The translations under genes and the position numbers were made by a program. A stretch of DNA of 56,231 nucleotides from JBPCNH01 sp051001455 (GTDB taxonomy: Bacteria > Actinomycetota > CADDZG01 > WHSQ01), in the NCBI GenBank assembly GCA_051001455.1, contig JBPCNH010000027.1, forward strand, positions 1 through 56,231, in the 5' to 3' direction. The notes beneath the pieces were generated by a model. It was given only the letters and a program-made list of their open reading frames with translations. It had not been told where the DNA came from and ran no database searches. This document shows, piece after piece, positions 7,340-16,324 of this stretch. Numbering within the stretch: the first letter of the stretch is position 1; each line of letters begins with the position of its first letter.

Positions 7340-8293
7340 ATGGCTCAGGTGACTCGCCCCTACGAGTCGACTCGTGAGGAAGCCGCTCACGAGGATCTCG
7401 TCAGGCAATATCTCCGAGAGATCGGGCAGTACCCCCTCCTGACCGACGTGCAAGAGGTCGAACTGGCGCGCGCGATCGAAGAGGGCGAAGCTGCCGTCGA
7501 GAAGCTGGAGAAGGCCAGGAAGCCTTCGGATAAGCAGCGCGTCGAACTCGAGATGCGGGCTCGCACCGGTCGTCAGGCCAAGAGACGCTTCATCCAGTCG
7601 AACCTCCGCCTCGTGGTTTCGATCGCCAAGAAGTACTCCGCCGCGGGTCTTCCGCTTTTGGACCTGATCCAAGAGGGAAACCTCGGTCTGATGCGCGCCG
7701 TCGAGAAGTTCGACTACCAACGAGGCTTCAAGTTCTCTACCTACGCAACTTGGTGGATCCGTCAGGCCATCACCCGTGCGATCGCCGACAAGGCTCGAAC
7801 GATCCGCATCCCGGTGCACATGGTCGAAACGCTCTATCGGGTCCGCAAGGTCCAGAGCGAACTGCTCGAGAAGCTAGGGCGCGAGCCGACCATCGAAGAG
7901 ATCGCCGAAGGATCCGACCTCTCCCCCGAGAAGGTCCGCGAGGCTTTCCGGGTCCTTCCCGAGCCGGTATCGCTCCACGAGCCGGTCGGTGACGAGGATG
8001 CCGAGCTGGGAGACTTCATCGAGGACGAAGATGTAGAAGGACCCTTCCAGGCAGCCGCCGTGGCTCTGCGCCAGGAGGATCTGTGGGACATGCTGGGTTC
8101 GCTTTCGGAGCGCGAGCGCAAAGTGCTGGCACTTCGTTTCGGACTAGTAACCGGTGAGCCCCGCACCCTCGAAGAGGTCGGCAAAGAATTCAACCTCACC
8201 CGTGAGCGCATCCGTCAGATCGAAGCCAAAGCGCTTTCCAAGCTGCGCCACCCTTCGACGCCGGGAAAACTGCGGGACATGGTGACGATCTAA
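7340..8293 (+). CDS. RNA polymerase sigma-70 factor, primary/group 2 type
   Basis: A 317-residue sigma factor that directs RNA polymerase to promoters. Region 1.2 lies at about residues 18-48 (DLVRQYLREIGQYPLL), region 2 contains NLRLVVSIAKKY, DLIQEGNLGLMRAVEKF and STYATWWIRQAI (core binding, -10 recognition and melting), then region 3 (IRIPVHM) and region 4.2 helix-turn-helix LEEVGKEFNLTRERIRQIEA for the -35 element. It lacks the long region 1.1 of a typical RpoD, so it may be a group 2 (SigB/HrdB-like) factor or a short primary factor. Start chosen at MAQVTRPYE, where the conserved sequence begins; the frame is open further upstream to 7226. Confidence 0.9.
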   Translation: MAQVTRPYESTREEAAHEDLVRQYLREIGQYPLLTDVQEVELARAIEEGEAAVEKLEKARKPSDKQRVELEMRARTGRQAKRRFIQSNLRLVVSIAKKYSAAGLPLLDLIQEGNLGLMRAVEKFDYQRGFKFSTYATWWIRQAITRAIADKARTIRIPVHMVETLYRVRKVQSELLEKLGREPTIEEIAEGSDLSPEKVREAFRVLPEPVSLHEPVGDEDAELGDFIEDEDVEGPFQAAAVALRQEDLWDMLGSLSERERKVLALRFGLVTGEPRTLEEVGKEFNLTRERIRQIEAKALSKLRHPSTPGKLRDMVTI

Positions 8294-8313
8294 CGAGCGA
8301 CTTAGCAGTGAAC

Positions 8314-8341
8314 AGGCCGCCCTTCGGGGCGGCCCTTTCTT
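8314..8341 (+). terminator. Rho-independent terminator after the sigma gene
   Basis: GGCCGCCC and GGGCGGCC pair around a stable TTCG tetraloop and are followed by CTTTCTT. It lies between the sigma gene and the Lrp-like gene. Confidence 0.85.
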
Positions 8342-8375
8342 ATCTCCCCTGGGAGATGTGAGGGATACTGAGGAC

Positions 8376-8663
8376 ATGGTTACCACCGTGGTTCTTGCCG
8401 TCTGCGACGTTCACCGCATCCCGGAAACTGCCCAGGCTGTCGCCGATATCGCGGAGGTCACCGAGGTCTACTCGGTCGCAGGCGATTACGACCTCGTGAT
8501 CATGGTGCGTGTGCGCAATCACGACGATCTCGCCCGGGTCGTCTCCGAAGGGATCGCCAAGATCGAGGGCATCGTCCGTACCCAGACCCTCGTCGCTTTC
8601 AAGGTCTACTCCCGCCACGACGTAGAAGCCCTCTTCTCCGTGGGGTTCGAAGACACGGATTGA
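8376..8663 (+). CDS. Lrp/AsnC-type stand-alone ligand-binding (RAM) domain protein
   Basis: About 95 residues from the ATG of MVTTVVLAV (a GTG at 8358 would add six residues). The whole protein is a single alpha/beta RAM domain as found C-terminal in Lrp/AsnC regulators, with the conserved EVYSVAGDYDLVIMVRV core; the DNA-binding helix-turn-helix is absent. Such proteins are thought to bind small molecules, often amino acids, and to oligomerise. It precedes thiI on the same strand by about 30 bp, so the two may be co-transcribed; any functional link is unknown. Confidence 0.85.
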   Translation: MVTTVVLAVCDVHRIPETAQAVADIAEVTEVYSVAGDYDLVIMVRVRNHDDLARVVSEGIAKIEGIVRTQTLVAFKVYSRHDVEALFSVGFEDTD

Positions 8664-8691
8664 TGAGCCTGTTGAAGGGACTAAAGCGCCT

Positions 8692-9864
8692 TTGGATGCT
8701 CTAGTCGTTCACCATCACGAGCTGGGTCTCAAGGGAAAGAACCGCGACTTCTTCGAAGAGATGCTGGCGCGCAACATCCGGACGGCTCTCGCGGGCAGCG
8801 GATACTCCCGGCTGAGACGGGGGATGGGGCGGATAACGGTCGAGTTCGCGAGCGGCGGCCCGGTGGCCGAGAGTGCCGCGCGAGCGGCCCGCTTGTTCGG
8901 TGTCGCGTTCGTGGGGGCCGCCCGCCGGATCGATCCGGAAATGGACACCATGAAGAACGTTGGTTTGGAGATGCTGCTGGCCGCTCCGTTCGACAGCTTC
9001 CGCGTTCAGGCCCGCCGGACCCACTCGAACTTCCCGGAGCGATCTCAGGAGATCCACGACCGCGTCGGACGTCACCTGCAAGAGGCGACCAAGGGCACGG
9101 TCGATCTGAAGCACGCCGACGCAACCATCTGGATCGAGCTCTTCGGACAACACGGATACGTCTATCGGGAGCGCATCGAGGGAACCGGTGGTCTCCCTTC
9201 GGGGACGTCGGGAAAGATGATCTGTCTCCTATCGGGCGGGATCGACTCGCCGGTTGCGGCGTGGCGCATGGCGCGCCGGGGGGCGCGGGTGGAGCTCTTG
9301 CACTTCCACGGTCAGCCGTACACAGATCCCTCGTCCGCCCGGCAGGCGGAAGACCTCGCCGAGAAGTTCAACAGCTATCACGTCGAGACGACGCTTCACA
9401 TGGTGCCGCTCGGTGACACCCAACGCGAGATCGTCATGAATTGCCCATCGGATCTGCGTGTGATCCTCTATCGCCGCATGATGATGCGGATCGGGGCCAA
9501 GCTTGCCAGGCGACGCGAGGCTAAAGCCCTGATCACAGGGGATGCCCTCGGGCAGGTCGCGTCGCAAACGATAGAGAACCTTCACGCCGTCGACTCCGCC
9601 GTCCCCGGCGTGCCCATCATGCGGCCCCTGGTCGGTATGACCAAGCAAGAGATCATCGATACGGCCAAACTGATCGGGACCTACGAGATCTCCACCCGTA
9701 AGCATCAAGACTGCTGCGTCCTCTTCGAGCCCCGCTCCCCCGCTACTCGCGCCCGGGTGAAGGACGTAGATAAAGCCGAATCATCGGTGGACACCGACGA
9801 GTTGGCCGAGAAATCCCTCGCCGGTCTGGAGACCCGACGCCTGGTACTCCCGCCGTTCGGCTAG
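8692..9864 (+). CDS. thiI: tRNA 4-thiouridine synthase ThiI (no rhodanese domain)
   Basis: Uses ATP to activate U8 of tRNA for sulfur insertion (s4U) and may supply sulfur for thiamine synthesis. The 390-residue protein has an N-terminal ferredoxin-like/THUMP portion (VHHHELGLKGKNRDFFE; THUMP about residues 60-165) and a PP-loop adenylating domain with SGGIDSPVAA (residues 181-190) and TGDALGQVASQT. KHQDCCVLFEP carries the catalytic-type cysteine. The C-terminal rhodanese domain of E. coli ThiI is absent, so the sulfur donor must come from elsewhere, perhaps the rhodanese at 11594-12436 or SufS (inference). Homology begins at the TTG start; GAAGGG lies about 11 bases ahead. Confidence 0.92.
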   Translation: MDALVVHHHELGLKGKNRDFFEEMLARNIRTALAGSGYSRLRRGMGRITVEFASGGPVAESAARAARLFGVAFVGAARRIDPEMDTMKNVGLEMLLAAPFDSFRVQARRTHSNFPERSQEIHDRVGRHLQEATKGTVDLKHADATIWIELFGQHGYVYRERIEGTGGLPSGTSGKMICLLSGGIDSPVAAWRMARRGARVELLHFHGQPYTDPSSARQAEDLAEKFNSYHVETTLHMVPLGDTQREIVMNCPSDLRVILYRRMMMRIGAKLARRREAKALITGDALGQVASQTIENLHAVDSAVPGVPIMRPLVGMTKQEIIDTAKLIGTYEISTRKHQDCCVLFEPRSPATRARVKDVDKAESSVDTDELAEKSLAGLETRRLVLPPFG

Positions 9865-9890
9865 ACGCGCGGCGAGCACAGTGGTGGGGC

Positions 9891-11489
9891 TTACAAGCGG
9901 CCCTTGAGCTCTTTCCCGATCGTCTTCAGAACGGCACCGGCGCCCGAGAGCTTGGCCGCCGCGCCTTTGGCGGCCATGATCTTCGCCAGTCCGCGCACCA
10001 GTTCTTCCTGGTCATCGTCGTAGGGGTACCAATAAGGCTTCTTCAACTTGCCCGAGAGACTGTGAGCCACGTGGACGGGGACCGCGAATTCCTGGATGCC
10101 CAGGATCCCATTGAGGCGGCCGAACCCGGACTCTCCCAGGCCACCCCACGGCGCCCAGCCCATCCCCGGAAGAACGCCGTGGTCGTTCGACTGCATCGCC
10201 CCGGCGCGGATCTGGGAGAAGAGGAAATCGGCACGCTTCTTACTGTTCGTCCATACAGAAGCCGTGAGAAGCACACCCTCTTCGTTGGCCCGGCGAACGG
10301 CTTCATCCTCATCACGGACCCGAGTGATAGTGATCACGGGACCGAAGCTCTCCTCTCGCACCACGTCCATGTCGGTCGTGACATCAGTCAAGACGGTGGG
10401 GGCGAACCAGAGAGTCCCATTCTCGTTCTTGGGTCCTGCTTCCACTCCGCCGGCGAGAACGGTAGCGCCCTTCGCCACCGCATCCCTAACGTGGCGCCCG
10501 ACGGTGTCCAACTGCGGAGCAAACGTCATAGGACCCATCTCGATGCCACTTCCACCGATCTGGATCTGAGAGACCTTCTGTAGGAAACGGTCCTGGAATT
10601 CGTCCGCAACGCTCTCGGTGACGAAGATGCGCTCAACCGAACAGCATGTTTGTCCGGCATTGAAGAAGGAGCTCCACGCGAGGCCGGAGCTTGCCACGTC
10701 CAGGTCTGCGTCGTCGCAGACGATGGCGGCGTCTTGGCCGCCCAACTCCATCACCGCCGGGGTCAGATGCTTGGCGGCAGCCTCGAGGATCTTGCGTCCC
10801 GTTGCAGGGGACCCGATGAAAGAGATCTTGTCGCAGGGAGCATCGACCAATGCTGCCCCAACGTCGCCACCGCCCTGGATCACATTGAAGACGTTCGGCG
10901 GTAACGGGTCGAAGAGGTCCCGGATGAGCTCTCCCGACGCGGGCGTTACCTCCGACGGTTTTAGAACCACCGCGTTGCCGGCGACGAGCGCGCCGAGGAA
11001 TCCCAGAAACGCATTCGTGATCGGATAGTTCCATGGGGTGATCGCGCCGACGACCCCGAACGGTCGCCATTCGATCCTTGACCTGCTGCCGAACAACAGT
11101 GGTCCCGCCAGCCCTCCGGCCCCGCGGGGCTTCAGAGCCTTAGGAGCCAGCGCCCCCATCCGGGCGAGAAGGTTCGCCGAAGGGAAAGCCTCGAATATGA
11201 GGGCCTCACGCCGCGGCTTGCCCGTCTCACCGGAGACCACCTCGATCAGGTCATCGATCCGACCGTACAGACGATGACGGACCTCGTCTAAGTACCGGGC
11301 GCGTGCGGCCGGGGGGATCGCCGCCCACTCTGGCTGAACCTTACGGGCGCGTGCCACGACTTCGGAGACCTCGGCGGGATCGACCGAAGGGATCTCGGCC
11401 AGCACCTCGCCCGTGCGCGGGTTGCGCGACTCCAGCATCGTTGCCTTACCGGTCTTCCTGTTCTTGGCCTTGCGAGCGGTGGTCGTCAT
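9891..11489 (-). CDS. NAD(P)-dependent aldehyde dehydrogenase
   Basis: A class of ALDH that oxidises an aldehyde to a carboxylate; the substrate is unknown. From the ATG of MTTTARKAKN (SD GAGGAG eight bases upstream) it has 532 residues. The cofactor site (TPWNYPITNAFL, KPSEVTP, FIGSPATG), the catalytic Glu in MELGGQDA and the catalytic Cys in NAGQTCCSVER are all present. The C-terminal about 60 residues, after the catalytic domain, are Lys/Ala-rich and unusual for an ALDH. The N-terminus is Lys/Arg-rich. It is monocistronic and converges on thiI. Confidence 0.9.
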   Translation of the reverse strand: MTTTARKAKNRKTGKATMLESRNPRTGEVLAEIPSVDPAEVSEVVARARKVQPEWAAIPPAARARYLDEVRHRLYGRIDDLIEVVSGETGKPRREALIFEAFPSANLLARMGALAPKALKPRGAGGLAGPLLFGSRSRIEWRPFGVVGAITPWNYPITNAFLGFLGALVAGNAVVLKPSEVTPASGELIRDLFDPLPPNVFNVIQGGGDVGAALVDAPCDKISFIGSPATGRKILEAAAKHLTPAVMELGGQDAAIVCDDADLDVASSGLAWSSFFNAGQTCCSVERIFVTESVADEFQDRFLQKVSQIQIGGSGIEMGPMTFAPQLDTVGRHVRDAVAKGATVLAGGVEAGPKNENGTLWFAPTVLTDVTTDMDVVREESFGPVITITRVRDEDEAVRRANEEGVLLTASVWTNSKKRADFLFSQIRAGAMQSNDHGVLPGMGWAPWGGLGESGFGRLNGILGIQEFAVPVHVAHSLSGKLKKPYWYPYDDDQEELVRGLAKIMAAKGAAAKLSGAGAVLKTIGKELKGRL

Positions 11490-11593
11490 GCTGGCAACTC
11501 CTCGAGGATCGCTGTCGATGGCCTGCCACGGCTGGGGCACCTACAGGTTACCCGCCTCCTCACAGACGCCGTCTGCGCGACGGGCCCTTCGGG

Positions 11594-12436
11594 CTACCTC
11601 TCCACTGGTACGCCGACCAGGCTTCCGTATTCGGTCCACGAACCGTCGTAGTTCTTCACGTCGTCGTAGCCAAGGAGCTCCTTCAGAACGAACCACGAGT
11701 GGGAGGAACGTTCCCCGATCCGGCAGTAGGTCACGATCTCTGAGTCGCCGGTGATTCCCTCAGCGTCGTACAAGGCTTTCAGCTCATCGGCCGACCTGAA
11801 GGCGCCGTCCTCCTTGGCTGCCTTGGACCAGGTCACGTTGGCGGCACCCGGGATGTGGCCGGGCACCTGCGCCTGCTCCTGCGGCAGATGCGGCGGCGCC
11901 AAGAGCTCGCCGCGGAACTCCTCGGGCGAACGCACGTCGATCCACGACTTGCCACCCTCCTTGGCGCGGGCGATCACGTCGTCCCGGAAGATTCGGTACT
12001 CGGGCCTGGCTGCGCCTATCTCGAAAGTAGTGGGCTGTCGGTTCGGCTCGTCCTGCGTAAGGAGCCGGCTCTCGAGCTCCCACTTCTTACGGCCACCGTT
12101 CAAGAGCTTGACGTTCTCGACCCCTCGGTACTTGAACAGCCAGTAGGCATAAGTAGCGAACCAGTTGTTGTTCCCGCCGTAAAGCACGATCGTCTGATCG
12201 CTCGAGATGCCCTTGTCGCCGAGGATCTTTGCCAGTTGCTCGGACGAGACGAAATCGCGCGGGAGGTCGTCCTGAAGGTCGTCGACCCAGTTCAGAACGA
12301 TCGCGTTCTTGATGTGACCCTTCTGGTAAGCGGTCACATCTTCGTCCACCTCGATGATGGCGAGATCGTCATCATCCGCCCTCTGCTCGAGCCAACCAGT
12401 CTCGACGAGGACCTCCTTGTTGCTGTACTCGGCCAT
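11594..12436 (-). CDS. Two-domain thiosulfate sulfurtransferase (rhodanese)
   Basis: Transfers sulfane sulfur from thiosulfate or 3-mercaptopyruvate to a thiophilic acceptor. The 280-residue protein has two rhodanese domains: an inactive N-terminal one (about residues 12-125, VLYGGNNNWFATYAYWLF) and a catalytic C-terminal one with the persulfide Cys in TYCRIGERSSHSW. It resembles mycobacterial CysA/SseA-type enzymes. It starts 3 bp after the stop of the HTH regulator gene, so the two form an operon and the regulator may control it. Confidence 0.92.
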   Translation of the reverse strand: MAEYSNKEVLVETGWLEQRADDDDLAIIEVDEDVTAYQKGHIKNAIVLNWVDDLQDDLPRDFVSSEQLAKILGDKGISSDQTIVLYGGNNNWFATYAYWLFKYRGVENVKLLNGGRKKWELESRLLTQDEPNRQPTTFEIGAARPEYRIFRDDVIARAKEGGKSWIDVRSPEEFRGELLAPPHLPQEQAQVPGHIPGAANVTWSKAAKEDGAFRSADELKALYDAEGITGDSEIVTYCRIGERSSHSWFVLKELLGYDDVKNYDGSWTEYGSLVGVPVER

Positions 12437-12439
12437 GCT

Positions 12440-12880
12440 CTACTCCCTTTCCTCTTGCACTCGATCACGTTCATCTATCAATCCGTGGATGCGTTGTAGC
12501 TGTTTCTTGGCATCGGTCAACATGCGCTCGAGCACGCGGACCTCGATCTGGAGCTCTCCGAGGACGACCGCGGTCTTGGCCTCGGGCGCGTCCACCGGCA
12601 CACCTGCTTCGGCCAGCTGGCCCGCCTCGCCCTCCCAGGTGAAATAGACCTTCGCGGGGCGGCCCTTATCGCGCCGCCGCGTCTCGGTCATCAGGAAGCC
12701 GGCCTCGACCATCAGACCCAGATGGGCCCGGGCAACGTTCGGATGGATCTGGAAAGAGTCTGCGATCTCCTTGACCGTCTTCGGACCGCTCTTGAGCAAC
12801 ATCGAGAGGATCGCCGCGCGCGTGGGCAAGGACAGGACCTTGGCGGTCCGGGTGGCGGAATCGTCTCCCAGGGGCGTCAT
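12440..12880 (-). CDS. ArsR-like winged-helix transcriptional regulator
   Basis: A 146-residue protein. Residues about 12-75 form a winged helix-turn-helix (TRAAILSMLLKSGPKTVKEI, FQIHPNVARAHLGLMVEAGF, then the wing with RDKGRPAKVYF). The C-terminal half is a predicted long helix or coiled coil (LGELQIEVRVLERMLTDAKKQL), which may dimerise the protein. There is no obvious metal- or redox-sensing Cys cluster. It is the first gene of an operon with the rhodanese gene. Confidence 0.85.
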   Translation of the reverse strand: MTPLGDDSATRTAKVLSLPTRAAILSMLLKSGPKTVKEIADSFQIHPNVARAHLGLMVEAGFLMTETRRRDKGRPAKVYFTWEGEAGQLAEAGVPVDAPEAKTAVVLGELQIEVRVLERMLTDAKKQLQRIHGLIDERDRVQEERE

Positions 12881-12935
12881 GCCCCTTTGATACCCGACTT
12901 TCTCCGTTTAAGCAAGTGCTAATAGGAGTAACTAG

Positions 12936-13466
12936 CTATTCCGCCCCGTCACTGACCTCCCGGTCGCCGAGCGGGGCGCTCAGTTCGACGTCGATGGCCT
13001 TCTTCACGGCAAGGTCGATACACACCTCGGCGGCGGGCTCCCTGCCTTCCAAGATCGTGACGGTCACCGAATCGGTATCTTCCTCGAGGATCACCTCGGC
13101 GACGCCGTAGCACTCCTCGACACCGCTCCAGAAGACGATGCGGAGGACCGTTCCGTCCGCCCGAGGCTCGGCTCGCAACCAATCCACCGGACGTGGATCG
13201 ACGAGCCCGTCGCGGACTTCTACAAGCTCGTAGCCGGGACCGGAGGGCTGGTCGTCGGGGCATTCCTCCCAGGACGCGAAGCCTTCAGGCGTGGGGCCGG
13301 GCCCGCATCCGACCGGAGCCTCATCGCCGGGGGTCTTCGAGCCGTCTCCGCCGCCTGCCGGGGGCGGGGTTACCTCAGGCGAGCCACAAGCCGCGAATAG
13401 CGTTGCCGCCAGCACAGCGCTCGCGAGAGAGATCCGCACGGGGTGCATGGATCGGTCCACACTCAT
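12936..13466 (-). CDS. Secreted lipoprotein of unknown function
   Basis: A 176-residue protein with a signal peptide ending in the lipobox LFAAC (Cys about residue 27), so it should be lipid-anchored outside the membrane. A Pro/Gly-rich linker follows, with two cysteines, then a compact alpha/beta-like domain (LRIVFWSGVEECYGVAEVIL) with two more cysteines. I do not recognise the family. The start could be the ATG six codons later. It lies between the HTH/rhodanese operon and the end of the suf operon. Confidence 0.75.
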   Translation of the reverse strand: MSVDRSMHPVRISLASAVLAATLFAACGSPEVTPPPAGGGDGSKTPGDEAPVGCGPGPTPEGFASWEECPDDQPSGPGYELVEVRDGLVDPRPVDWLRAEPRADGTVLRIVFWSGVEECYGVAEVILEEDTDSVTVTILEGREPAAEVCIDLAVKKAIDVELSAPLGDREVSDGAE

Positions 13467-13515
13467 GTCCGATTCGACGGCTGGCCGAGAGGAAAGGTTC
13501 CCTGCACCGGCGTCC

Positions 13516-13965
13516 TCAGGAAGGCGTCGCCTTCCCGGCCCCTTCGAGAGCCTCCACGAGGGTGTTCCATCCGAGTAGCGCGCACTTGATGCGCACCGGA
13601 TACTTCACCACGCCCTTCAAGGAGACGAGATCCTCCAACACCTTAGGGTCCCCGTCTTCCTCACCAGCCATCATCCGCTTGATCGATGCGGCCATAGTCT
13701 GGGCGTCCGCGGCGCTAAGACCCTTCACCTTCTCGGTCATCATCGAGGCGCTCGCTTGGGAGATGGAGCATCCCTTCCCCTCGAACGCGATGCCTTGAAC
13801 ATCGTCGCCCTCGAACTTCAAGAACAACTCGATCTCGTCACCGCAGAGAGGATTGTTGCGCTCGAGGGCAACGTCGTGTGGATCAAGGCGGCCCTTATTC
13901 CTCGGGGCGCGGTAGTGGTCGAGGATGACCTCTTTGTACAGATCCTCGAGGCTCACGCGAACCAT
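13516..13965 (-). CDS. sufU: SufU sulfur-transfer protein
   Basis: Receives persulfide sulfur from SufS and passes it to the SufBCD scaffold; zinc-bound. The 149-residue protein has the IscU-like fold with the three conserved cysteines in NPLCGDEI, EGKGCSISQAS and RIKCALLGW and the SufU-type 18-21-residue insertion between the second and third cysteines. It overlaps the end of sufS by 13 bp and is the last gene of the suf operon. Confidence 0.95.
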   Translation of the reverse strand: MVRVSLEDLYKEVILDHYRAPRNKGRLDPHDVALERNNPLCGDEIELFLKFEGDDVQGIAFEGKGCSISQASASMMTEKVKGLSAADAQTMAASIKRMMAGEEDGDPKVLEDLVSLKGVVKYPVRIKCALLGWNTLVEALEGAGKATPS

Positions 13966-15179
13966 CCTTTCGATTTCTCGAGAGCAGCCATCAGAGCGTC
14001 GATCTCGTCGCGGGTGTTGTACAGGTAGAACGACGCCCGAGCCGTAGCGGGCACCCCGAGTCTACGCATCAGCGGCTGCGCGCAGTGATGCCCTGCCCGG
14101 ATGGCGACGCCCTCCTGATCGACGATGGTCGCCATGTCGTGAGGATGAACCTCGGTCAGGTTGAACGACACGACTCCCGAGCGTTGCTTTGGGTCGCGCG
14201 GGCCGTAGATGGTGGCGCCCATGTCGCCCAGTCGCTCCATGGCGTATGCGGTCAGGTCGGCTTCATGGGCACGGATGCTCTCGATGCCGATGCCCTCGAG
14301 ATACTCGACCGCGGCGCCCATGCCTACGGCCTGAGCCACGTTCGGGGTCCCGGCCTCGAACTTGTAGGGAACCTCGTTCCAGGTCGCCCGGTCTATCCAA
14401 ACCTCGCGGATCATCTCTCCCCCACCATGGAACGGAGGCATGGCGTCGAGCAACTCGGCACGGCCGTACAGGACCCCGGCACCCGTCGGCCCGCACATCT
14501 TGTGCGCCGAGAAAGCGAAGAAATCGGCATCGAGGTCGGCCACGTCGACCGCGATGTGAGGCACCGCTTGGGCCCCGTCGACCAGCACCAACGCGCCCGA
14601 GGCATGAGCCGCGTCTGCGATCTGGCGGACCGGATTGACGACACCCAGCACGTTCGACTTGAGTGACACGCATACGAGCTTGGTGCGTTCGGTGATCACT
14701 CCGTCGAGACCCGACAGATCCAGCCGGTGCTCGTCGTCCTCGATAGGGATGGCCTTGAGAGTGGCTCCCCGTTCCGCGGCTAGGATCTGCCACGGGATCA
14801 GATTCGAGTGGTGCTCCATCTCGGTGACCACGATCTCGTCTCCGGCATCGATGTTGGCGCGTCCCCAGGAGTAAGCAACGAGGTTGATGGCTTCGGTCGT
14901 CCCCCGGGTGAAGATCAGCGAGCTTGCGTCCGGCGCGCCGATCAGACGTGCGCAAGCCTTACGCGCGCCCTCGTAAGCCGCAGTTGCCTTCTCGCCGAGG
15001 TCGTAGATGCCCCGGTGAACGTTGGCATTCTCGTGCTCGTAGAAGCGCACGAGCCGGTCGATCACCTGGCGCGGCTTCTGTGAGGTGGCGGCGCTGTCGA
15101 GATACACCAACGGCTTCCCGTGCGCCTCGGTGTCGAGGAGCGGAAAGTCCTTCCTGATGGTCTCGACGTCTAGAGCCAC
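13953..15179 (-). CDS. sufS: Cysteine desulfurase SufS
   Basis: A PLP enzyme that takes sulfur from cysteine as a Cys persulfide, leaving alanine. The 408-residue chain has the family marks: VYLDSAATSQKP near the start, TRGTTEAIN, TEMEHHSNLIPW, the PLP lysine in FSAHKMCGPTG and the catalytic cysteine in RAGHHCAQP close to the C-terminus. It lies 8 bp after sufC and overlaps sufU, so it is translationally coupled in the operon. Confidence 0.96.
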   Translation of the reverse strand: MALDVETIRKDFPLLDTEAHGKPLVYLDSAATSQKPRQVIDRLVRFYEHENANVHRGIYDLGEKATAAYEGARKACARLIGAPDASSLIFTRGTTEAINLVAYSWGRANIDAGDEIVVTEMEHHSNLIPWQILAAERGATLKAIPIEDDEHRLDLSGLDGVITERTKLVCVSLKSNVLGVVNPVRQIADAAHASGALVLVDGAQAVPHIAVDVADLDADFFAFSAHKMCGPTGAGVLYGRAELLDAMPPFHGGGEMIREVWIDRATWNEVPYKFEAGTPNVAQAVGMGAAVEYLEGIGIESIRAHEADLTAYAMERLGDMGATIYGPRDPKQRSGVVSFNLTEVHPHDMATIVDQEGVAIRAGHHCAQPLMRRLGVPATARASFYLYNTRDEIDALMAALEKSKGWFA

Positions 15180-15187
15180 GAGCTCGA

Positions 15188-15991
15188 CTAGACCTTCGCT
15201 GCTTCTTGCGCGGTGAGCTCTGCAAGCTCCTCGTTCGAAAGCCCTGCCTCTCGGGCGAGGCTCGCGTACCCCTCGGCCTCCAGCTGCTCGGCGAGCTCGA
15301 ACCCGCCGGACTTCACCACCCGGCCACCCATCAGAACGTGCACCTGGGAGGGCCGGATGTAGTTCAAAAGACGCTGGTAGTGCGTGATCATCAGGATGCC
15401 GACCTCGGGGCCGGCGAGCTTGTTGACGCCCGCGGAGACGTGCTTCAACGCGTCGATGTCAAGCCCCGAATCAGTCTCGTCGAGGATCGCGAGCTGCGGT
15501 TCGAGGACGGCCATCTGAAGGATCTCGTTGCGCTTCTTTTCTCCACCGGAGAAACCCTGGTTCACGTAACGATCCACCAGCTCGCTCGGGATCTCGAGAA
15601 GGTCGATCTTCTCCTGCAGGAAAAGACGGAACTGCATCGCCGATTTCGGGGAGTCCGAGTGGATCGCGTTATAAGCAGTGCGAAGGAAGTTCACTACCGA
15701 AACGCCCGGGACCTCGGTCGGATACTGGAATGCGAGGAAGATCCCGCGGTGAGCACGTTCGTCGGGAGCGAGGTCAAGTACGTCCTCGCCGTTATAGAAG
15801 ATCTTTCCCCCGGTGACTTCGTAACCGGGACGCCCCGTCAACACATAAGCGAGGGTCGATTTACCCGATCCATTCGGCCCCATGATGGCGTGGATCTCGC
15901 CCTTGTCGAGGCTCAGGTTGAGCCCGCGAAGGATCTTGCTCCCCTCGACCTCGACGTGAAGATCTTCGATCTGCAACAATTTGTCAGTCAT
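15188..15991 (-). CDS. sufC: SufC, ATPase of the Fe-S scaffold complex
   Basis: An ABC-type ATPase that drives the SufBCD scaffold. In its 267 residues: Walker A GPNGSGKST, Q-loop FQYPTEVPG, signature SGGEKKRNE, Walker B LAILDETDSGLD and the switch His in MITHYQRLL. There are no membrane segments, as expected for SufC. A C-terminal extension of about 20 residues is Glu/Ala-rich. It starts 3 bp after the Rieske gene. Confidence 0.96.
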   Translation of the reverse strand: MTDKLLQIEDLHVEVEGSKILRGLNLSLDKGEIHAIMGPNGSGKSTLAYVLTGRPGYEVTGGKIFYNGEDVLDLAPDERAHRGIFLAFQYPTEVPGVSVVNFLRTAYNAIHSDSPKSAMQFRLFLQEKIDLLEIPSELVDRYVNQGFSGGEKKRNEILQMAVLEPQLAILDETDSGLDIDALKHVSAGVNKLAGPEVGILMITHYQRLLNYIRPSQVHVLMGGRVVKSGGFELAEQLEAEGYASLAREAGLSNEELAELTAQEAAKV

Positions 15992-15994
15992 GCC

Positions 15995-16324
15995 TCACTC
16001 CTTGGGGTTCTCGGGGCCTACGTAGATGAAGTCGCCTTCGACCTTCACCGGGAACGTAGGCTCGGGTTTCGTAGCCGGCAGGATCCTGACACCGCCGTCC
16101 ATGATGTTGAACCGAGATCCGTGAAGCGGACACTCGACTTCCATCTCCTCCGGATCGAACTCGCCTTCCGTTAGGTAGGCCTCTTGATGCGTACATACGT
16201 CACCCAGCGCATAGATATCACTACCGACGCGGTAAAGACCCACCAACTTGCCGCCGACGGTCACTTGCTTGCAGCCGCCGTCGGGCAGCTCATCCATACG
16301 AGCGACCTCGGTGAAGTCGGCCAT
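15995..16324 (-). CDS. Rieske [2Fe-2S] ferredoxin in the suf operon
   Basis: A 109-residue Rieske protein with both ligand motifs, CTHQEAYL and CPLHGSRFN, and no other domain, like the ferredoxin component of aromatic dioxygenases. It starts at an ATG that overlaps the TGA of sufD (TGATG), so it is coupled to sufD. Position between sufD and sufC is known from many actinobacterial suf operons. It may hand electrons to cluster assembly or accept new clusters; this role is inference. Confidence 0.93.
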   Translation of the reverse strand: MADFTEVARMDELPDGGCKQVTVGGKLVGLYRVGSDIYALGDVCTHQEAYLTEGEFDPEEMEVECPLHGSRFNIMDGGVRILPATKPEPTFPVKVEGDFIYVGPENPKE

